Source: Anaerolineales bacterium (lineage in GTDB: Bacteria; Chloroflexota; Anaerolineae; Anaerolineales; RBG-16-64-43). Taken from it: a stretch of DNA of 64,000 nucleotides. The stretch is from positions 28,111-92,110 of the forward strand of contig JAFGCU010000026.1 of the NCBI GenBank assembly GCA_016932475.1, given 5' to 3'. Below the pieces are notes generated by a model, which was not told where the DNA came from, did not search any database, and worked only from the letters and a program-made list of their open reading frames with translations. Shown piece after piece: positions 1 through 10,072 of this stretch. Position numbers and translations under genes: made by a program. Position 1 is the stretch's first letter; each line of letters opens with the position of its first letter.

Positions 1-426
1 TTCGAATCCGTCTATCAGCATCCCGTAACCATCCAGGGGGCCGAACCCCTTCGGGCCCATGACCGTATCCAATCCGCGTTTGCGAGCCCACTCAAACACG
101 CGCTCGAAGAGGGCGCTTGCAACCTCGAAATCGTCGATACACTCAAACAGGAAGAACGATGCCGCCTTGCGGTCGTGATACTTGTTATACGGTTTGTTTT
201 CCAGCGCCGCGATGCGGCCTGCATCACGGCCGTCCTTCACGGCGATGAAGAAATCCGCATCGGAATGCTCATAGAACGGGTGCTTCTTTCGATTAAGCTG
301 CATCGAAAGGTCCGACCAAAGCGGCGGCACCCAGAGTTTGGAATCGGCGTACAGCGGAAAGGGTATTTTATAGAAGCGGATGACGTCGGAGCGCTTGTTG
401 CTGTCGATCTGCTCGATTTGGAGCAT
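1..426 (-). CDS. GNAT/N-acetyltransferase-like protein (partial, runs off window start)
   Basis: Reverse-strand reading from ATG at 426 (upstream AAAGGAG-like SD) gives MLQIEQIDSNKRSDVIRFYKIPFPLYADSKLWVPPLWSDLSMQLNRKKHPFYEHSDADFFIAVKDGRDAGRIAALENKPYNKYH..., open to the window edge. Not in the ORF track because no stop is inside the window. Confidence 0.7.
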   Translation of the reverse strand, partial: MLQIEQIDSNKRSDVIRFYKIPFPLYADSKLWVPPLWSDLSMQLNRKKHPFYEHSDADFFIAVKDGRDAGRIAALENKPYNKYHDRKAASFFLFECIDDFEVASALFERVFEWARKRGLDTVMGPKGFGPLDGYGMLIDGFE

Positions 427-946
427 GGGGTACTCCTTTTCGCTACAGGATGGGTCTGCCGCCGGTCGCGATCCATTCGGCCGGCCGGGATGCAGCTTCG
501 CGATGGGAGGCGTGACGGTTCGTACAGCGACCGTCGTTCCCGCGCCCGCCCTCGCGGCGCATCCCGGCGCGCAAATGGTTTGCGAGCCGGGATGATTGCG
601 GAGCGTGGGTGTACTCAGCGGGAATCCGGCGGGATTATTTACCCGGATGCCGCGTCAAGCGCACGGGAATAACGATCCTTTCAGTGTTCCTCATTCCCGC
701 ATATGCGCGTCGGGAATCCATTCGGATTCATTCCTGGATGGGCGCCGAAAGCATCCCGCTTCCCGGAAAGAGGCGCAAGGCAGATTCATCCATCCTGGGG
801 CTCGGAAAAATGCTGCGAGCCGGGGCGCTCCCCCCGAACCGCGAATTCTGCGCATCGGAAAATCGCCGATGATCATCGCTCGGGGGCCGGGCGCGCGGGC
901 ATGACGATCGCTCGCGGTTGGCGGGCTTCGATTTTTCCGGCGCGCT

Positions 947-2347
947 TTATAGATGTATGTAACCGCCGTCCAATCCGTGCGCCGCTTCCATCAGCACCTC
1001 GCTCAGAGTCGGATGGGCGTGCACGTTTCGCGCGATTGCTTCGATCCCGAGGCCGGCCTGACGGGCGAGTGTGAGTTCCGGCAGAAGCTCGGTTACTTCC
1101 GGGCCGACCAGATGCGCCCCGAGGAGCCTCCCGCTTTCGTCGGCGATCAGTTTAGCCCAGCCGCCGTATTCCCCGAGGCCGAGCGCCTTGCCGTTGGCCT
1201 GAAACGGGAATCGCACGGTACGGATGGAGATACCCCGCGCCGCCGCCTGGGCTTCGGTCAACCCGAAGGAGGCCACCTGCGGCCGCGAATAAACGGCCCG
1301 CGGAAGGAATTCGTAATCCAGGACGGCGCCCTGCTTCCCGGCGATGTTCTCCGCGCAGGCCTTGCCCATCGCGGAGCCGACGTGCGCCAGCATCAGTTTT
1401 CCGGTGACGTCCCCGACCGCCCATATTCCCGGAATGCTGGTGGCCATGCGCTCGTCGACGGCGATGCGCCCTTTTTCCATTCCGACACCGAGGGTATCCA
1501 GGCCGAGGTTTTCGGAATTCGGGCGGAAGCCGACCGCCAGCAGCACCTGCCCGGCTTCGAGCGATTCTAACCCGGCGCCCGCCTGCAATTGGATTTTCAC
1601 ACCCTGATCCGAGATTTCGGCGGATTTCACCGTGCCGCCTGTGCGGATTTCAATCCCGCGCCGGGCGAACATCTTCGCGAGCTCCACGCTTGTTTCCTCA
1701 TCTTCGAGCGGCGCGATCCGCGGCAGCATTTCCACGATCGTTACCGGGATGCCGTACGCGTTCCAGACGGTGGCGAATTCGAGCCCGATCGGACCGCCCC
1801 CGACGATGAGCGCCGAGGAGGGCGGAGTTTCCTGGAGAATGGCTTCACGATAGGTGACAATGTGCGTTCCATCCACCGTAAAACCGGGCGGGATGGCGGG
1901 ACGCGCGCCGGTCGCGACGACTATATTCTTCGCCCGAAGGGAAATCTCGCTTGAGCCGTCCGCGGGCGTGAGCATCACGGCGCCCGGTTCGGGGATCCGG
2001 GCGGCGCCGCGCAGGATGTCGACGGCGTTCTTCTTGAGAAGTAATTCCACACCCTTGACCATCCTGCCCGACACCCGGCGCGACCTCCTGACGGCGGCGG
2101 CGTATTCCGCGCGCACTTCGCCGGCCTCAAAGCCGAACTCCCCGCCGCCGGTTTTCAGGGTGTGGATGACTTCCGCGTTGCGCAGGAGGGCTTTCGAGGG
2201 GATGCAGCCGACGTTAAGACAGACGCCGCCGAGGAATTCTTTTTCGGCCACAGCCGTTTTCAACCCCAGCTGGGCGGCCCGGATGGCGCAGACGTACCCG
2301 GCAGGGCCGGCGCCGATGACAATGACATCGTACGGGGAAACAGGCAC
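947..2347 (-). CDS. lpdA: dihydrolipoyl dehydrogenase
   Basis: VIGAGPAGYVCAIRAAQLG, GGVCLNVGCIPSKALL redox-active Cys motif, C-terminal HAHPTLSEVLMEAAHGL. GTG start at 2347 preceded by AAAAAGGAG. Confidence 0.93.
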   Translation of the reverse strand: MPVSPYDVIVIGAGPAGYVCAIRAAQLGLKTAVAEKEFLGGVCLNVGCIPSKALLRNAEVIHTLKTGGGEFGFEAGEVRAEYAAAVRRSRRVSGRMVKGVELLLKKNAVDILRGAARIPEPGAVMLTPADGSSEISLRAKNIVVATGARPAIPPGFTVDGTHIVTYREAILQETPPSSALIVGGGPIGLEFATVWNAYGIPVTIVEMLPRIAPLEDEETSVELAKMFARRGIEIRTGGTVKSAEISDQGVKIQLQAGAGLESLEAGQVLLAVGFRPNSENLGLDTLGVGMEKGRIAVDERMATSIPGIWAVGDVTGKLMLAHVGSAMGKACAENIAGKQGAVLDYEFLPRAVYSRPQVASFGLTEAQAAARGISIRTVRFPFQANGKALGLGEYGGWAKLIADESGRLLGAHLVGPEVTELLPELTLARQAGLGIEAIARNVHAHPTLSEVLMEAAHGLDGGYIHL

Positions 2348-2484
2348 ATGATCTCCTTTTTCGACGGAGAAATGTGAAGGGTACCGCCCCGGTTTAGCGC
2401 CGGAGCCGTTCCGGCGGCGGCGCGAACGCACAGCTTTGGGGAGATGCCAAGGTTGGTGGGATTATAATTCCAAACGAGGTCCCC

Positions 2485-3786
2485 ATGCGCAAGAAAATCC
2501 TGCTGACCCTGCTCCTGATGGTTTTCCTTTCCCCGGGGAACGCCAGCGCCGCGGCGACCACGCGCGTGCTCTGGCTGACGGGCGACGGCGCGGTTTCCAC
2601 CGTGATGACCGAATATGTCGAACGCGGAGTGGAACAGGCCGGGCGCGACGGGTATGCGCTGATCGTCCTGCAGCTCAACACACCCGGCGGCCAGATCGAC
2701 CTGATGGAGCGGATCGTCACCGCCCTGAGGGAAAGCCCCGTTCCGGTGGTGGTCTATGTGGCGCCGCGCGGCGCGATGGCCGGGAGCGCCGGGACTCTGA
2801 TCACGCTGGCCGGACACATCGCGGCGATGGCGCCCGAAACGGCGATCGGCGCCGCCAGCCCGGTCGGGTCGCAGGGCGAGGACCTGAATGAGACGCTGGC
2901 CGCCAAGGAAAAGGAAATTCTCAGCGCCCTGGTGCGGGCGCTCACCGAGCGCCGGGGCGCGGAAGCGGTGGCGCTCGCCGAGAGCATGATCCAGAACGCC
3001 AAGGCGGTTTCTTCCAGCGAGGCCCTGGAAGCCGGGCTGATCGACATCATCGCCGAGAGCAGGGAAGACCTGCTCCGCCAACTGGACGGGAGAACAGTCC
3101 GCCTGGCGGGCGGCGAGGCGACCCTGCGCACCGGGTTCGCCGCGGTCGACGAATTGGACCTCAGCATTATCGAGATCCTGCTCGGCGTCCTCACCAATCC
3201 CAACATCGTCTTCATCCTGCTGGCGATCGGCGTCCAGGCAATCCTGATCGAACTTTCATCTCCCGGCGGCTGGGTGGCGGGTTTCATTGGGGCGGTGTGC
3301 CTGGCGCTGGCCTTTTACGGAATGGGATTGCTTACCGTCAATTGGCTGGGGCTGGCGTTCATTGTCCTGGCGTTCATCCTCTTTTTTATGGAATTCCAGA
3401 CACCCACCCACGGCGCATTGACCGCCGCGGGAGCTGCCTCGTTTATCGCCGGCGCGCTGATCCTGTTCAATTCGCCCGTGACGCCGGAATTTCAACGCGT
3501 TTCCGTGCCGCTGGTTATCGGGACCGGGGTTTCGCTGGCGGTGGTGTTTTCGGTGGTCATCGGATTGGCGCTCCGCACCCGGCGGCTGCCGCCGGCGATG
3601 GGCATTGCGGCGCTGGTCGGAAAGCCGGGCGAAGTGCGCGAGGCGCTGGAACCGAAGGGGACGGTGCAGGCGGAAGGGGAACTATGGAGCGCCGAGAGCG
3701 AGGATGGAACGATGCTTGCGGCGGGTGAACGCGTGGAGATTGTCCGGATCGAAGGCCTGCGGTTGATCGTGCGGAAGAACCTGTGA
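2485..3786 (+). CDS. NfeD family protein (ClpP-like membrane serine protease)
   Basis: LNTPGGQIDLMERIV and GAMAGSAGTLI ClpP-class motifs, multiple TM segments and a C-terminal NfeD OB-fold. Confidence 0.88.
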   Translation: MRKKILLTLLLMVFLSPGNASAAATTRVLWLTGDGAVSTVMTEYVERGVEQAGRDGYALIVLQLNTPGGQIDLMERIVTALRESPVPVVVYVAPRGAMAGSAGTLITLAGHIAAMAPETAIGAASPVGSQGEDLNETLAAKEKEILSALVRALTERRGAEAVALAESMIQNAKAVSSSEALEAGLIDIIAESREDLLRQLDGRTVRLAGGEATLRTGFAAVDELDLSIIEILLGVLTNPNIVFILLAIGVQAILIELSSPGGWVAGFIGAVCLALAFYGMGLLTVNWLGLAFIVLAFILFFMEFQTPTHGALTAAGAASFIAGALILFNSPVTPEFQRVSVPLVIGTGVSLAVVFSVVIGLALRTRRLPPAMGIAALVGKPGEVREALEPKGTVQAEGELWSAESEDGTMLAAGERVEIVRIEGLRLIVRKNL

Positions 3787-4601
3787 ATCGTCCCGCGATC
3801 CTGCTGACCAACGACGACGGCATCGAAAGCCGCGGGTTATGGGCGGCCGCGGAGGCCCTGACCCAGGTCGGCGAGGTGACGGTTGTCGCGCCCAGCCGGC
3901 AATGGTCGGGCGCCGGGCGGAGTTTCCCGCGGCATTCGACGGGCAGGATCGAGACTCTGAAGAAAACCTTCGGCGGCGCGGACCGCACGGCGTATTCCGT
4001 CGACGGGTCCCCCGCCCAATCCGTGTTGTTCGCATTGTTTGAAATCCTGCCGGTCCCGCCGGACCTTGTGGTGGCGGGAATCAATTTCGGGGAAAACGTC
4101 GGATACGGGATTACCATCTCCGGCACGGTGGGCGCCGTGCTCGAGGCGGCGGCTAGCGGCTTACGGGCGCTGGCGGTTTCGCAGGAAACGCCCGCGGATA
4201 TGAAGGAAGATCTTGCCTGCGAGGTGGATTTTTCGGCCGCCGCATACTTCACCAGGCTGTTCGCGGAAAAGACTCTCACGCGGCCGGCCCAAAAAGATGT
4301 GGCGGCGCTTAAAGTGGATGTGCCGCTCGGCGCCGCGCCGGATACGCCGTGGACCCTGACCCGGCTTTCCCGCACCCGGTATTATGAGCCGGTGCCCCCC
4401 GTCCGCATTTCGGTTTCCGACCCGGTGCAGATCCCATTCCGCATCCGGTTCGATTACCACGGGGAGGAACCGGGTTCCGATGTGTTTGCGCTGCACGTCG
4501 AAAAAAAGGTTTCCGTGACGCCGCTCAGCCTAGACCTCACCGCCCGGGCGGACTTTTCGGAAGTGGAATCCGTCCTGCGCCAATCGGGCGCGGGCGGTTG
4601 A
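3783..4601 (+). CDS. surE: 5'/3'-nucleotidase SurE
   Basis: ILLTNDDGIESRGL and VVAPSRQWSG motifs; SGTVGAVLEA. 4-bp overlap with the upstream gene. Confidence 0.9.
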   Translation: MNRPAILLTNDDGIESRGLWAAAEALTQVGEVTVVAPSRQWSGAGRSFPRHSTGRIETLKKTFGGADRTAYSVDGSPAQSVLFALFEILPVPPDLVVAGINFGENVGYGITISGTVGAVLEAAASGLRALAVSQETPADMKEDLACEVDFSAAAYFTRLFAEKTLTRPAQKDVAALKVDVPLGAAPDTPWTLTRLSRTRYYEPVPPVRISVSDPVQIPFRIRFDYHGEEPGSDVFALHVEKKVSVTPLSLDLTARADFSEVESVLRQSGAGG

Positions 4602-4645
4602 ATACGCGTTCCGCCGATTTATATCGCGATGGAAGGAGCCTTGCC

Positions 4646-5812
4646 ATGCCGAGTACAGTATTTTGGGGATCCCCCCGCCAGACGGTGATCGGACCCGAAG
4701 AGACGCTACCCGCCAAACTGGATCTGATCCTGCAGAAGTTGAACCTGCGTGAACGGGTGAAGGGCGAGACGGTGGCGATCAAGATGCACACCGGCAACAA
4801 CATCATCACCTCGACCATCCACCCCGTCTTCGTGCGCAAAGTGGTGAAAGCGGTCAAGGAGGGAGGGGGCAAGCCGTTCGTTACGGACCTCAACTGGGAC
4901 GCGGCCGGGGCGGAGGAGCGCGGCTATTCCTCCGAGACGATCGGTTGCCCGGTCTATCCGGCGTCCGGGCCGGAGGAAAAATATTTCTACACCCACAAGC
5001 GCGATTTCAAGAACATGAAGGAATGGAAGGTGGCCGGGCTGATCCAGGATGCGACCTTCCTGATCAATCTCTCGCACATCAAAGGCCACCCCTCCTGCGG
5101 GTTCGGTGGCGCGTTTAAGAACATCGCGCTCGGGTGCATGGTCGGCGAGACGCGCAGCGCCATGCACGATACGGTGCACTTCGATAAATACTGGTTCGCC
5201 GACAAGTGCCCGGACGAGGCGGTGCGGAAGAAAATCATCGATTCGTGCCCGGTCGGCGCGCTGGTGGTGGACCGCAAGGATCCGCGTGAGCTGCACCTGC
5301 ACACCGAGCCGTGCATGCAATGCGGCCGCTGCCTGAAGGTGGCTCCGGCCGGATCGCTTAAAATCGATCCGGTGAATTTCCTCGCTTTTCAAGAAGCCTG
5401 CGCGATCAGCACCGCGATCACCCTCTCGACCTTCGCCCCGGGCAAAGTGACCTACATCAGCCTGGCGACGCAGATGACCCCGGTCTGCGACTGCTTCGGG
5501 TTCACGGGCATGTCGATCCTTCCGGATGCGGGGATTTTCGGATCGGACGACATCGTCGCGATCGACCGCGCGGCGCTGGATTGCGTCGCCAAACTGAAAT
5601 TGATCGACGAAAACATGACCGCCTCCCTGCGAAAATTCCTGTGGCCGGACGGACACCCCTTCACGCGGATGCACGGTCCGATGAAGGATCCCTACAAGGT
5701 GACGGAGTACGGGGAGGCGCTCGGGCTGGGGTCCCGGAACTACGAGCTGGTCGACGTGCTGCCGGTGGACGAAAACGCACCGCCGAGCCGCTGGTTCATA
5801 TCCGCGTCATAG
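4646..5812 (+). CDS. DUF362 domain-containing protein
   Basis: VAIKMHTGNN, LINLSHIKGHPSCGFGGAFKNIALGCM, Cys cluster CMQCGRC. SD GGAAGGAG before ATG 4646. Confidence 0.8.
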   Translation: MPSTVFWGSPRQTVIGPEETLPAKLDLILQKLNLRERVKGETVAIKMHTGNNIITSTIHPVFVRKVVKAVKEGGGKPFVTDLNWDAAGAEERGYSSETIGCPVYPASGPEEKYFYTHKRDFKNMKEWKVAGLIQDATFLINLSHIKGHPSCGFGGAFKNIALGCMVGETRSAMHDTVHFDKYWFADKCPDEAVRKKIIDSCPVGALVVDRKDPRELHLHTEPCMQCGRCLKVAPAGSLKIDPVNFLAFQEACAISTAITLSTFAPGKVTYISLATQMTPVCDCFGFTGMSILPDAGIFGSDDIVAIDRAALDCVAKLKLIDENMTASLRKFLWPDGHPFTRMHGPMKDPYKVTEYGEALGLGSRNYELVDVLPVDENAPPSRWFISAS

Positions 5813-5821
5813 ACTCAAGTT

Positions 5822-5854
5822 GTTGCGGCCGCGATCGCCGATCGCGGCCGCAAC
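5822..5854. terminator. hairpin, perfect 15-bp arms with 3-nt loop
   Basis: GTTGCGGCCGCGATC gcc GATCGCGGCCGCAAC just downstream of the DUF362 stop. Weak U-tract. Confidence 0.5.
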
Positions 5855-5894
5855 ATAGAATAATCGCGGATGCAAAGGCCAGTTGGAAGGATCG

Positions 5895-6488
5895 ATGAAG
5901 ACGAGAATCCCGCATTTGTTCACACTGCCTGAAAAACCGGGTGAGCGGCGGATCGCGATGCTGGTGATCCTCACCTGCGCGGCGATCGTGCTGGGCGCCC
6001 TGGCACTGATCCTCGCCTGGATCGCATCCGGCGATCTGGAGCTGGAAACGGTCGCGGCGGCGGGGATTTTGTTCCTGATCCTGGCCGGCCTCGGATTGCT
6101 TTCCCTGCGCGGAGGCGGGCGGGCGGCGCTGGTAATCCTTGCGGTACTCCTCTTTTTACTGACGGCCGCGGATCTTACCGAATATGGTCTTCATACCTCG
6201 ATGGCGTCGGCCTTCCTGATCCCGATCCTGCTGATCGCGTGCGGCCTGGGAATGCGCGCGGGGATCGGTGCGGCTCTCGTTTGCGCGGCGTATGGATGGC
6301 TGCTGGCGGCGGCGGAGAATGCCGGCTGGATCGCCGTTCCCTATCCGGTGGATATCTCTCACCTCACCTTTGATGCGCCGGCGCTGACCGTCATCTATCT
6401 GCTGTGCGCCGTAATCGCCGGGTATGGCGCCGGAAGCCCGCATGGACAGGATTCCGGCAAACGGCAAAAGGCCGGGGGGATTTTATGA
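5895..6488 (+). CDS. multi-TM membrane protein, sensor-kinase-like membrane domain without kinase
   Basis: Six or so hydrophobic segments; SD-like GGAAGGATCG before ATG 5895. Confidence 0.55.
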   Translation: MKTRIPHLFTLPEKPGERRIAMLVILTCAAIVLGALALILAWIASGDLELETVAAAGILFLILAGLGLLSLRGGGRAALVILAVLLFLLTAADLTEYGLHTSMASAFLIPILLIACGLGMRAGIGAALVCAAYGWLLAAAENAGWIAVPYPVDISHLTFDAPALTVIYLLCAVIAGYGAGSPHGQDSGKRQKAGGIL

Positions 6489-7474
6489 TCCGAACGCTGT
6501 ACCGCACGCCCGACGGAAAAACGCGGACCGATCTTGCGCTCGCGGATATTCCCGCCGCGCTCAAGGAACCGGGCGGATTGTTATGGGTGGATTTCGAGAA
6601 CAATCCGCCGCAGGAGGACGAACCGATCCTTCTTCACACGTTCGGGTTCCATCCGCTGGCGGTGGACGACGCGCTGCAGGAATCGCATGCGCCCAAGGTG
6701 GACGATTGGGACGATTACCTGTACCTCGTCCTGCATGCCATCGCTTTCGGCCGTGGCGACGGCGAAAAGCTGGAAACGATCGAACTGGACGTGTTCCTGG
6801 GGAAAAAATACATCGTCACACACCACGATCAACCAATACCGGCCGTGAACCACGTCTGGGATGCATGCCAACGGGACGAACGGTACCCCAGCCGGGGAAC
6901 CGATCACATCCTCTACCGGATCATCGACGATATGGTGGCGGCGTACATGCCGGTGGTCGAAGAGGTCGACGAAGCTATCGAAGCATTGGAGGACCAGATT
7001 TTCGACCATCCGACTCCGGCCAACCTTGCCGAACTCTTCCAGCTCAAGCGGTCGCTGCTGCAATTACGGCGGATCATCGCCCCCCAGCGCGAAGTGCTCA
7101 ATAAGCTCGCCCGCGACGACTACCCGGTGATCGACGCCAAGGATCGGGTCTTCTTCCGCGACATCTACGACCACCTGGTGCGCCTTCACGACATCAACGA
7201 AAGCATGCGCGATCTGGTCGGCGGCGCGATGGACACCTACCTCTCGGTGATCAACAACCGGATGAACGACATCATGAAGACTCTTACGGTGATCACCACC
7301 CTATTCATGCCGCTTTCCTTTCTCACCGGCTTCTTCGGCATGAATTTCTTTTCGCCCGTCGCGCAACCTCTGCAAAGCTGGACCACGCTGGCCGCGTTCG
7401 GATTGACCCTTGCCGTGATGATCGGCACGCCGGTGGCGATGATCTTCTGGCTGAGAAAAAGGGGATGGATGTAA
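6485..7474 (+). CDS. corA: magnesium/cobalt transporter CorA
   Basis: C-terminal TM with GFFGMNF (GMN signature) and coiled-coil region. ATG at 6485 overlaps the upstream stop. Confidence 0.92.
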   Translation: MIRTLYRTPDGKTRTDLALADIPAALKEPGGLLWVDFENNPPQEDEPILLHTFGFHPLAVDDALQESHAPKVDDWDDYLYLVLHAIAFGRGDGEKLETIELDVFLGKKYIVTHHDQPIPAVNHVWDACQRDERYPSRGTDHILYRIIDDMVAAYMPVVEEVDEAIEALEDQIFDHPTPANLAELFQLKRSLLQLRRIIAPQREVLNKLARDDYPVIDAKDRVFFRDIYDHLVRLHDINESMRDLVGGAMDTYLSVINNRMNDIMKTLTVITTLFMPLSFLTGFFGMNFFSPVAQPLQSWTTLAAFGLTLAVMIGTPVAMIFWLRKRGWM

Positions 7475-7528
7475 CCGGGATCAACCGGGGCGGCCGCATC
7501 CCGGCAATCGCGGCTATAATATCGGCTT

Positions 7529-8020
7529 ATGGTACCCAAAGAGTCGCCCGCACCGAAACCGCCAACCTTCCCCGCCGGATTGTTCCTCATGGCGGCGCTG
7601 TTTATGGTCCTCGGCTGGGGCGGTGTGGCGGCGGTGGTATTTCTTACTCTGCCGTTTCTGGGCCCCCGTTGGCTGTTCTTCTTCTCGCTGTTTATCGCGC
7701 TGACCGGCACCGCATTACCAATCGTCTGGTACCTCAACCGGCGCTTTACCGCGGACCGGTTTCCGGCCGAAGGCGTGCTGGTGCGCGAAGCGATCGAGGC
7801 CGCTTCGCTCGGGATGTTCCTGGTGTGGCTGCAGGCGGGGCGGATGTTCACCGCCTTCCTCGGTTGGATATTCTTCGCCGCCTTCCTCGCAGTGGAACTC
7901 CTGTTGCGCGTATATGAACACAGCCGCTGGTCACCGTTGGCGCCGGTTGAGGAAGAACCCGCGATCGCCGAACCGACGGAAGAACCGATAGAGGGCGATG
8001 AAGAAATGCCGCCGGATTAA
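7529..8020 (+). CDS. hypothetical membrane protein with acidic C-terminus
   Basis: Four hydrophobic segments followed by an EEEPAIAEPTEEPIEGDEEMPPD tail. Confidence 0.6.
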   Translation: MVPKESPAPKPPTFPAGLFLMAALFMVLGWGGVAAVVFLTLPFLGPRWLFFFSLFIALTGTALPIVWYLNRRFTADRFPAEGVLVREAIEAASLGMFLVWLQAGRMFTAFLGWIFFAAFLAVELLLRVYEHSRWSPLAPVEEEPAIAEPTEEPIEGDEEMPPD

Positions 8021-8679
8021 TAATTGGCCGCTGTTTTTAACAATGATTTATTCAAATGCGCGGGTAATCGGTCCCAAGAAGACACAAAGGGTGCAAGGAA
8101 AGCGGCTTCGCTTTTATGTGATCTTATTGGAATACAGCTTACTTAACAGACACGACCGCGACTGAGTGCATGAGGCTCAGCTGGCCTGCAACGTAATTCT
8201 GAAAACCGATTTCAATTGGCCGTGTTCGTATTCGCTCCCAAGTAATTTTGCCTCAAAGAACATAAAAAGACTCGCAACTGCTCAGCCAGCAATCGTCATG
8301 CCGGCGCCTGCCCTCCGAGCGATGATCGCCGGCGGTTTCCCGGTGCGAAGTTATCGCGAGCGGGGGACGCATCCCGGCTCGCTTCTGGTTCATGAGCCGG
8401 GATGAATGCAAAGCGGGGGTGGACTTAGCCGGCATCCATTTACTCGCCGAAAAACACTGGACCCCGGCTTCGAGCGCGCCGGGGTGACGGGCAACACCAA
8501 GAACGCCTGTGACGCTGCGTTGAAAATAATCCTTGGAAAAAACGGCCCAAGCTGTTACAAAGACTCTAAGAATTAATACCAAATGCACTTCACATGAAGG
8601 GAAAATTCCCCCATTGGGCTTGGTTGTCGTAAACCGACTATAATTCCGACCACTTCTTAGAGAGGGAAAAGCGTGTGAA

Positions 8680-9681
8680 ATGAAGAAAAAAACTGCGACT
8701 GGCGCAACTGGGAAGAAGGGGACTTGGCTGACCTACCGGCCGGATATCAAAGTGTTGGATTGCACAGTCCGCGACGGCGGATTGATCAACAATTCCCAGT
8801 TCACAGATGAATTCGTCCGCGCGGTGTACCAGGCGCTGGTGGATGCCGGTGTGGATTACATGGAGATCGGGTACAAAGCCGACCGGAAGATCTACTCGCC
8901 TTCGGAATACGGTTGCTGGAAGCACTGCCAGGAGGACGACATCCGCCGCATCGTCGGGGAGAATAAAACCGGGTTGAAACTCTCGGCGATGGCTGATGCC
9001 GAGCGGACCAACTATCACGAGGATTTTCTCCCCAAGGGGAAAAGCGTTCTGGATATGATCCGCGTGGCGGCCTATATCCATCAGATCCCGACCGCGCTGG
9101 ATATGATCAAGGCCGCGCACGACAAGGGATACGAGACCACCCTCAACCTGATGTCGGTCTCATCCGTCCACGACCACGAACTGGCCGAGGCGCTGGAGAT
9201 CCTGGCCGGGAGCGAGGTCAACGTCCTGTACATCGTCGACAGTTTCGGGGCGCTGTATTCGGAGGAGATCCAGGAGCTGACGCGAACGTTCATGCAGGTC
9301 GCGGAAGCTTCCGGGAAGAAGGTTGGGATCCACACCCACAACAACCAGCAACTGGCGTATGCCAACACAATCGAGGCGCTGATCCTCGGCGCGAGCTATT
9401 TGGATGCGACGATTGCGGGCTTGGGGCGCGGCGCGGGGAACTGCGCCACGGAACTGCTGCTCGGCTTTCTGAAGAATCCAAAGTTCCACCTGCGCCCGAT
9501 CCTCAAGGTCATCCAGGAGCACTTCGTTCCGCTGAGGGAAAAAATATTCTGGGGATACGACTTCCCGCTGCTCATAACCGGCCAGCTGAATATCCACCCC
9601 CGTTCGGCGATCTCCTTCATCGAGGGCGGGAACAGCAGGGACTTCGTGGGGTTCTATGATTCGGTGGTGGGGGAGGAATAA
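8680..9681 (+). CDS. HMGL-like aldolase catalytic domain protein (4-hydroxy-2-oxovalerate aldolase-like)
   Basis: KVLDCTVRDGGLINN (DxxxRDGG), GIHTHNNQQLAYANTIEA and GLGRGAGN motifs. Confidence 0.82.
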   Translation: MKKKTATGATGKKGTWLTYRPDIKVLDCTVRDGGLINNSQFTDEFVRAVYQALVDAGVDYMEIGYKADRKIYSPSEYGCWKHCQEDDIRRIVGENKTGLKLSAMADAERTNYHEDFLPKGKSVLDMIRVAAYIHQIPTALDMIKAAHDKGYETTLNLMSVSSVHDHELAEALEILAGSEVNVLYIVDSFGALYSEEIQELTRTFMQVAEASGKKVGIHTHNNQQLAYANTIEALILGASYLDATIAGLGRGAGNCATELLLGFLKNPKFHLRPILKVIQEHFVPLREKIFWGYDFPLLITGQLNIHPRSAISFIEGGNSRDFVGFYDSVVGEE

Positions 9682-9693
9682 GGCTGCGGGGGA

Positions 9694-10008
9694 TCATGCC
9701 GTCCCGCCGGCTTCGACCGTCTTCTCCGCCAGGTACTCGCGATATTTATTTTCCATGGATTGAAGCTGCGGCAACAGGGTGTTCCGGATTCGTCCGATGA
9801 GGGAGGACAGCTCGTCGAGATACCTTGATTTTTGTTTTCCCTCCCAGCCGGATTCCAGAGATGCGGCCACAAGCTCCAGAGCGGCCAGATCAAGCTCCAC
9901 GGCCGCGCGGGATCCGGCGAATGCGTCGGCGATCCGATCCGCTTCGGGCGGGTGGACGGTGATTGTGATGAGCCTTTTTTTCGGATAATTGGCGGCGGAC
10001 ATAAGCAT
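9694..10008 (-). CDS. WXG100-like protein
   Basis: ~104 aa helical hairpin; WEG (WxG) motif near the centre (ASLESGWEGKQKSRYLDEL). Adjacent to a T7SS-like ATPase. Start at 10008 or 10002. Confidence 0.65.
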   Translation of the reverse strand: MLMSAANYPKKRLITITVHPPEADRIADAFAGSRAAVELDLAALELVAASLESGWEGKQKSRYLDELSSLIGRIRNTLLPQLQSMENKYREYLAEKTVEAGGTA

Positions 10009-10072
10009 ACCCCCATTCGTGCCTGTATTATAATTCAAGCCAGCCGCAGTCATGCTATTTCGGGGGGAGACT

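Noticed and set aside
8021-8679. Possible RNA gene in the ~650-bp gap
   Set aside because: Contains decayed intergenic repeat blocks; no tRNA cloverleaf, riboswitch signature or promoter-terminator pair convincing enough to call.
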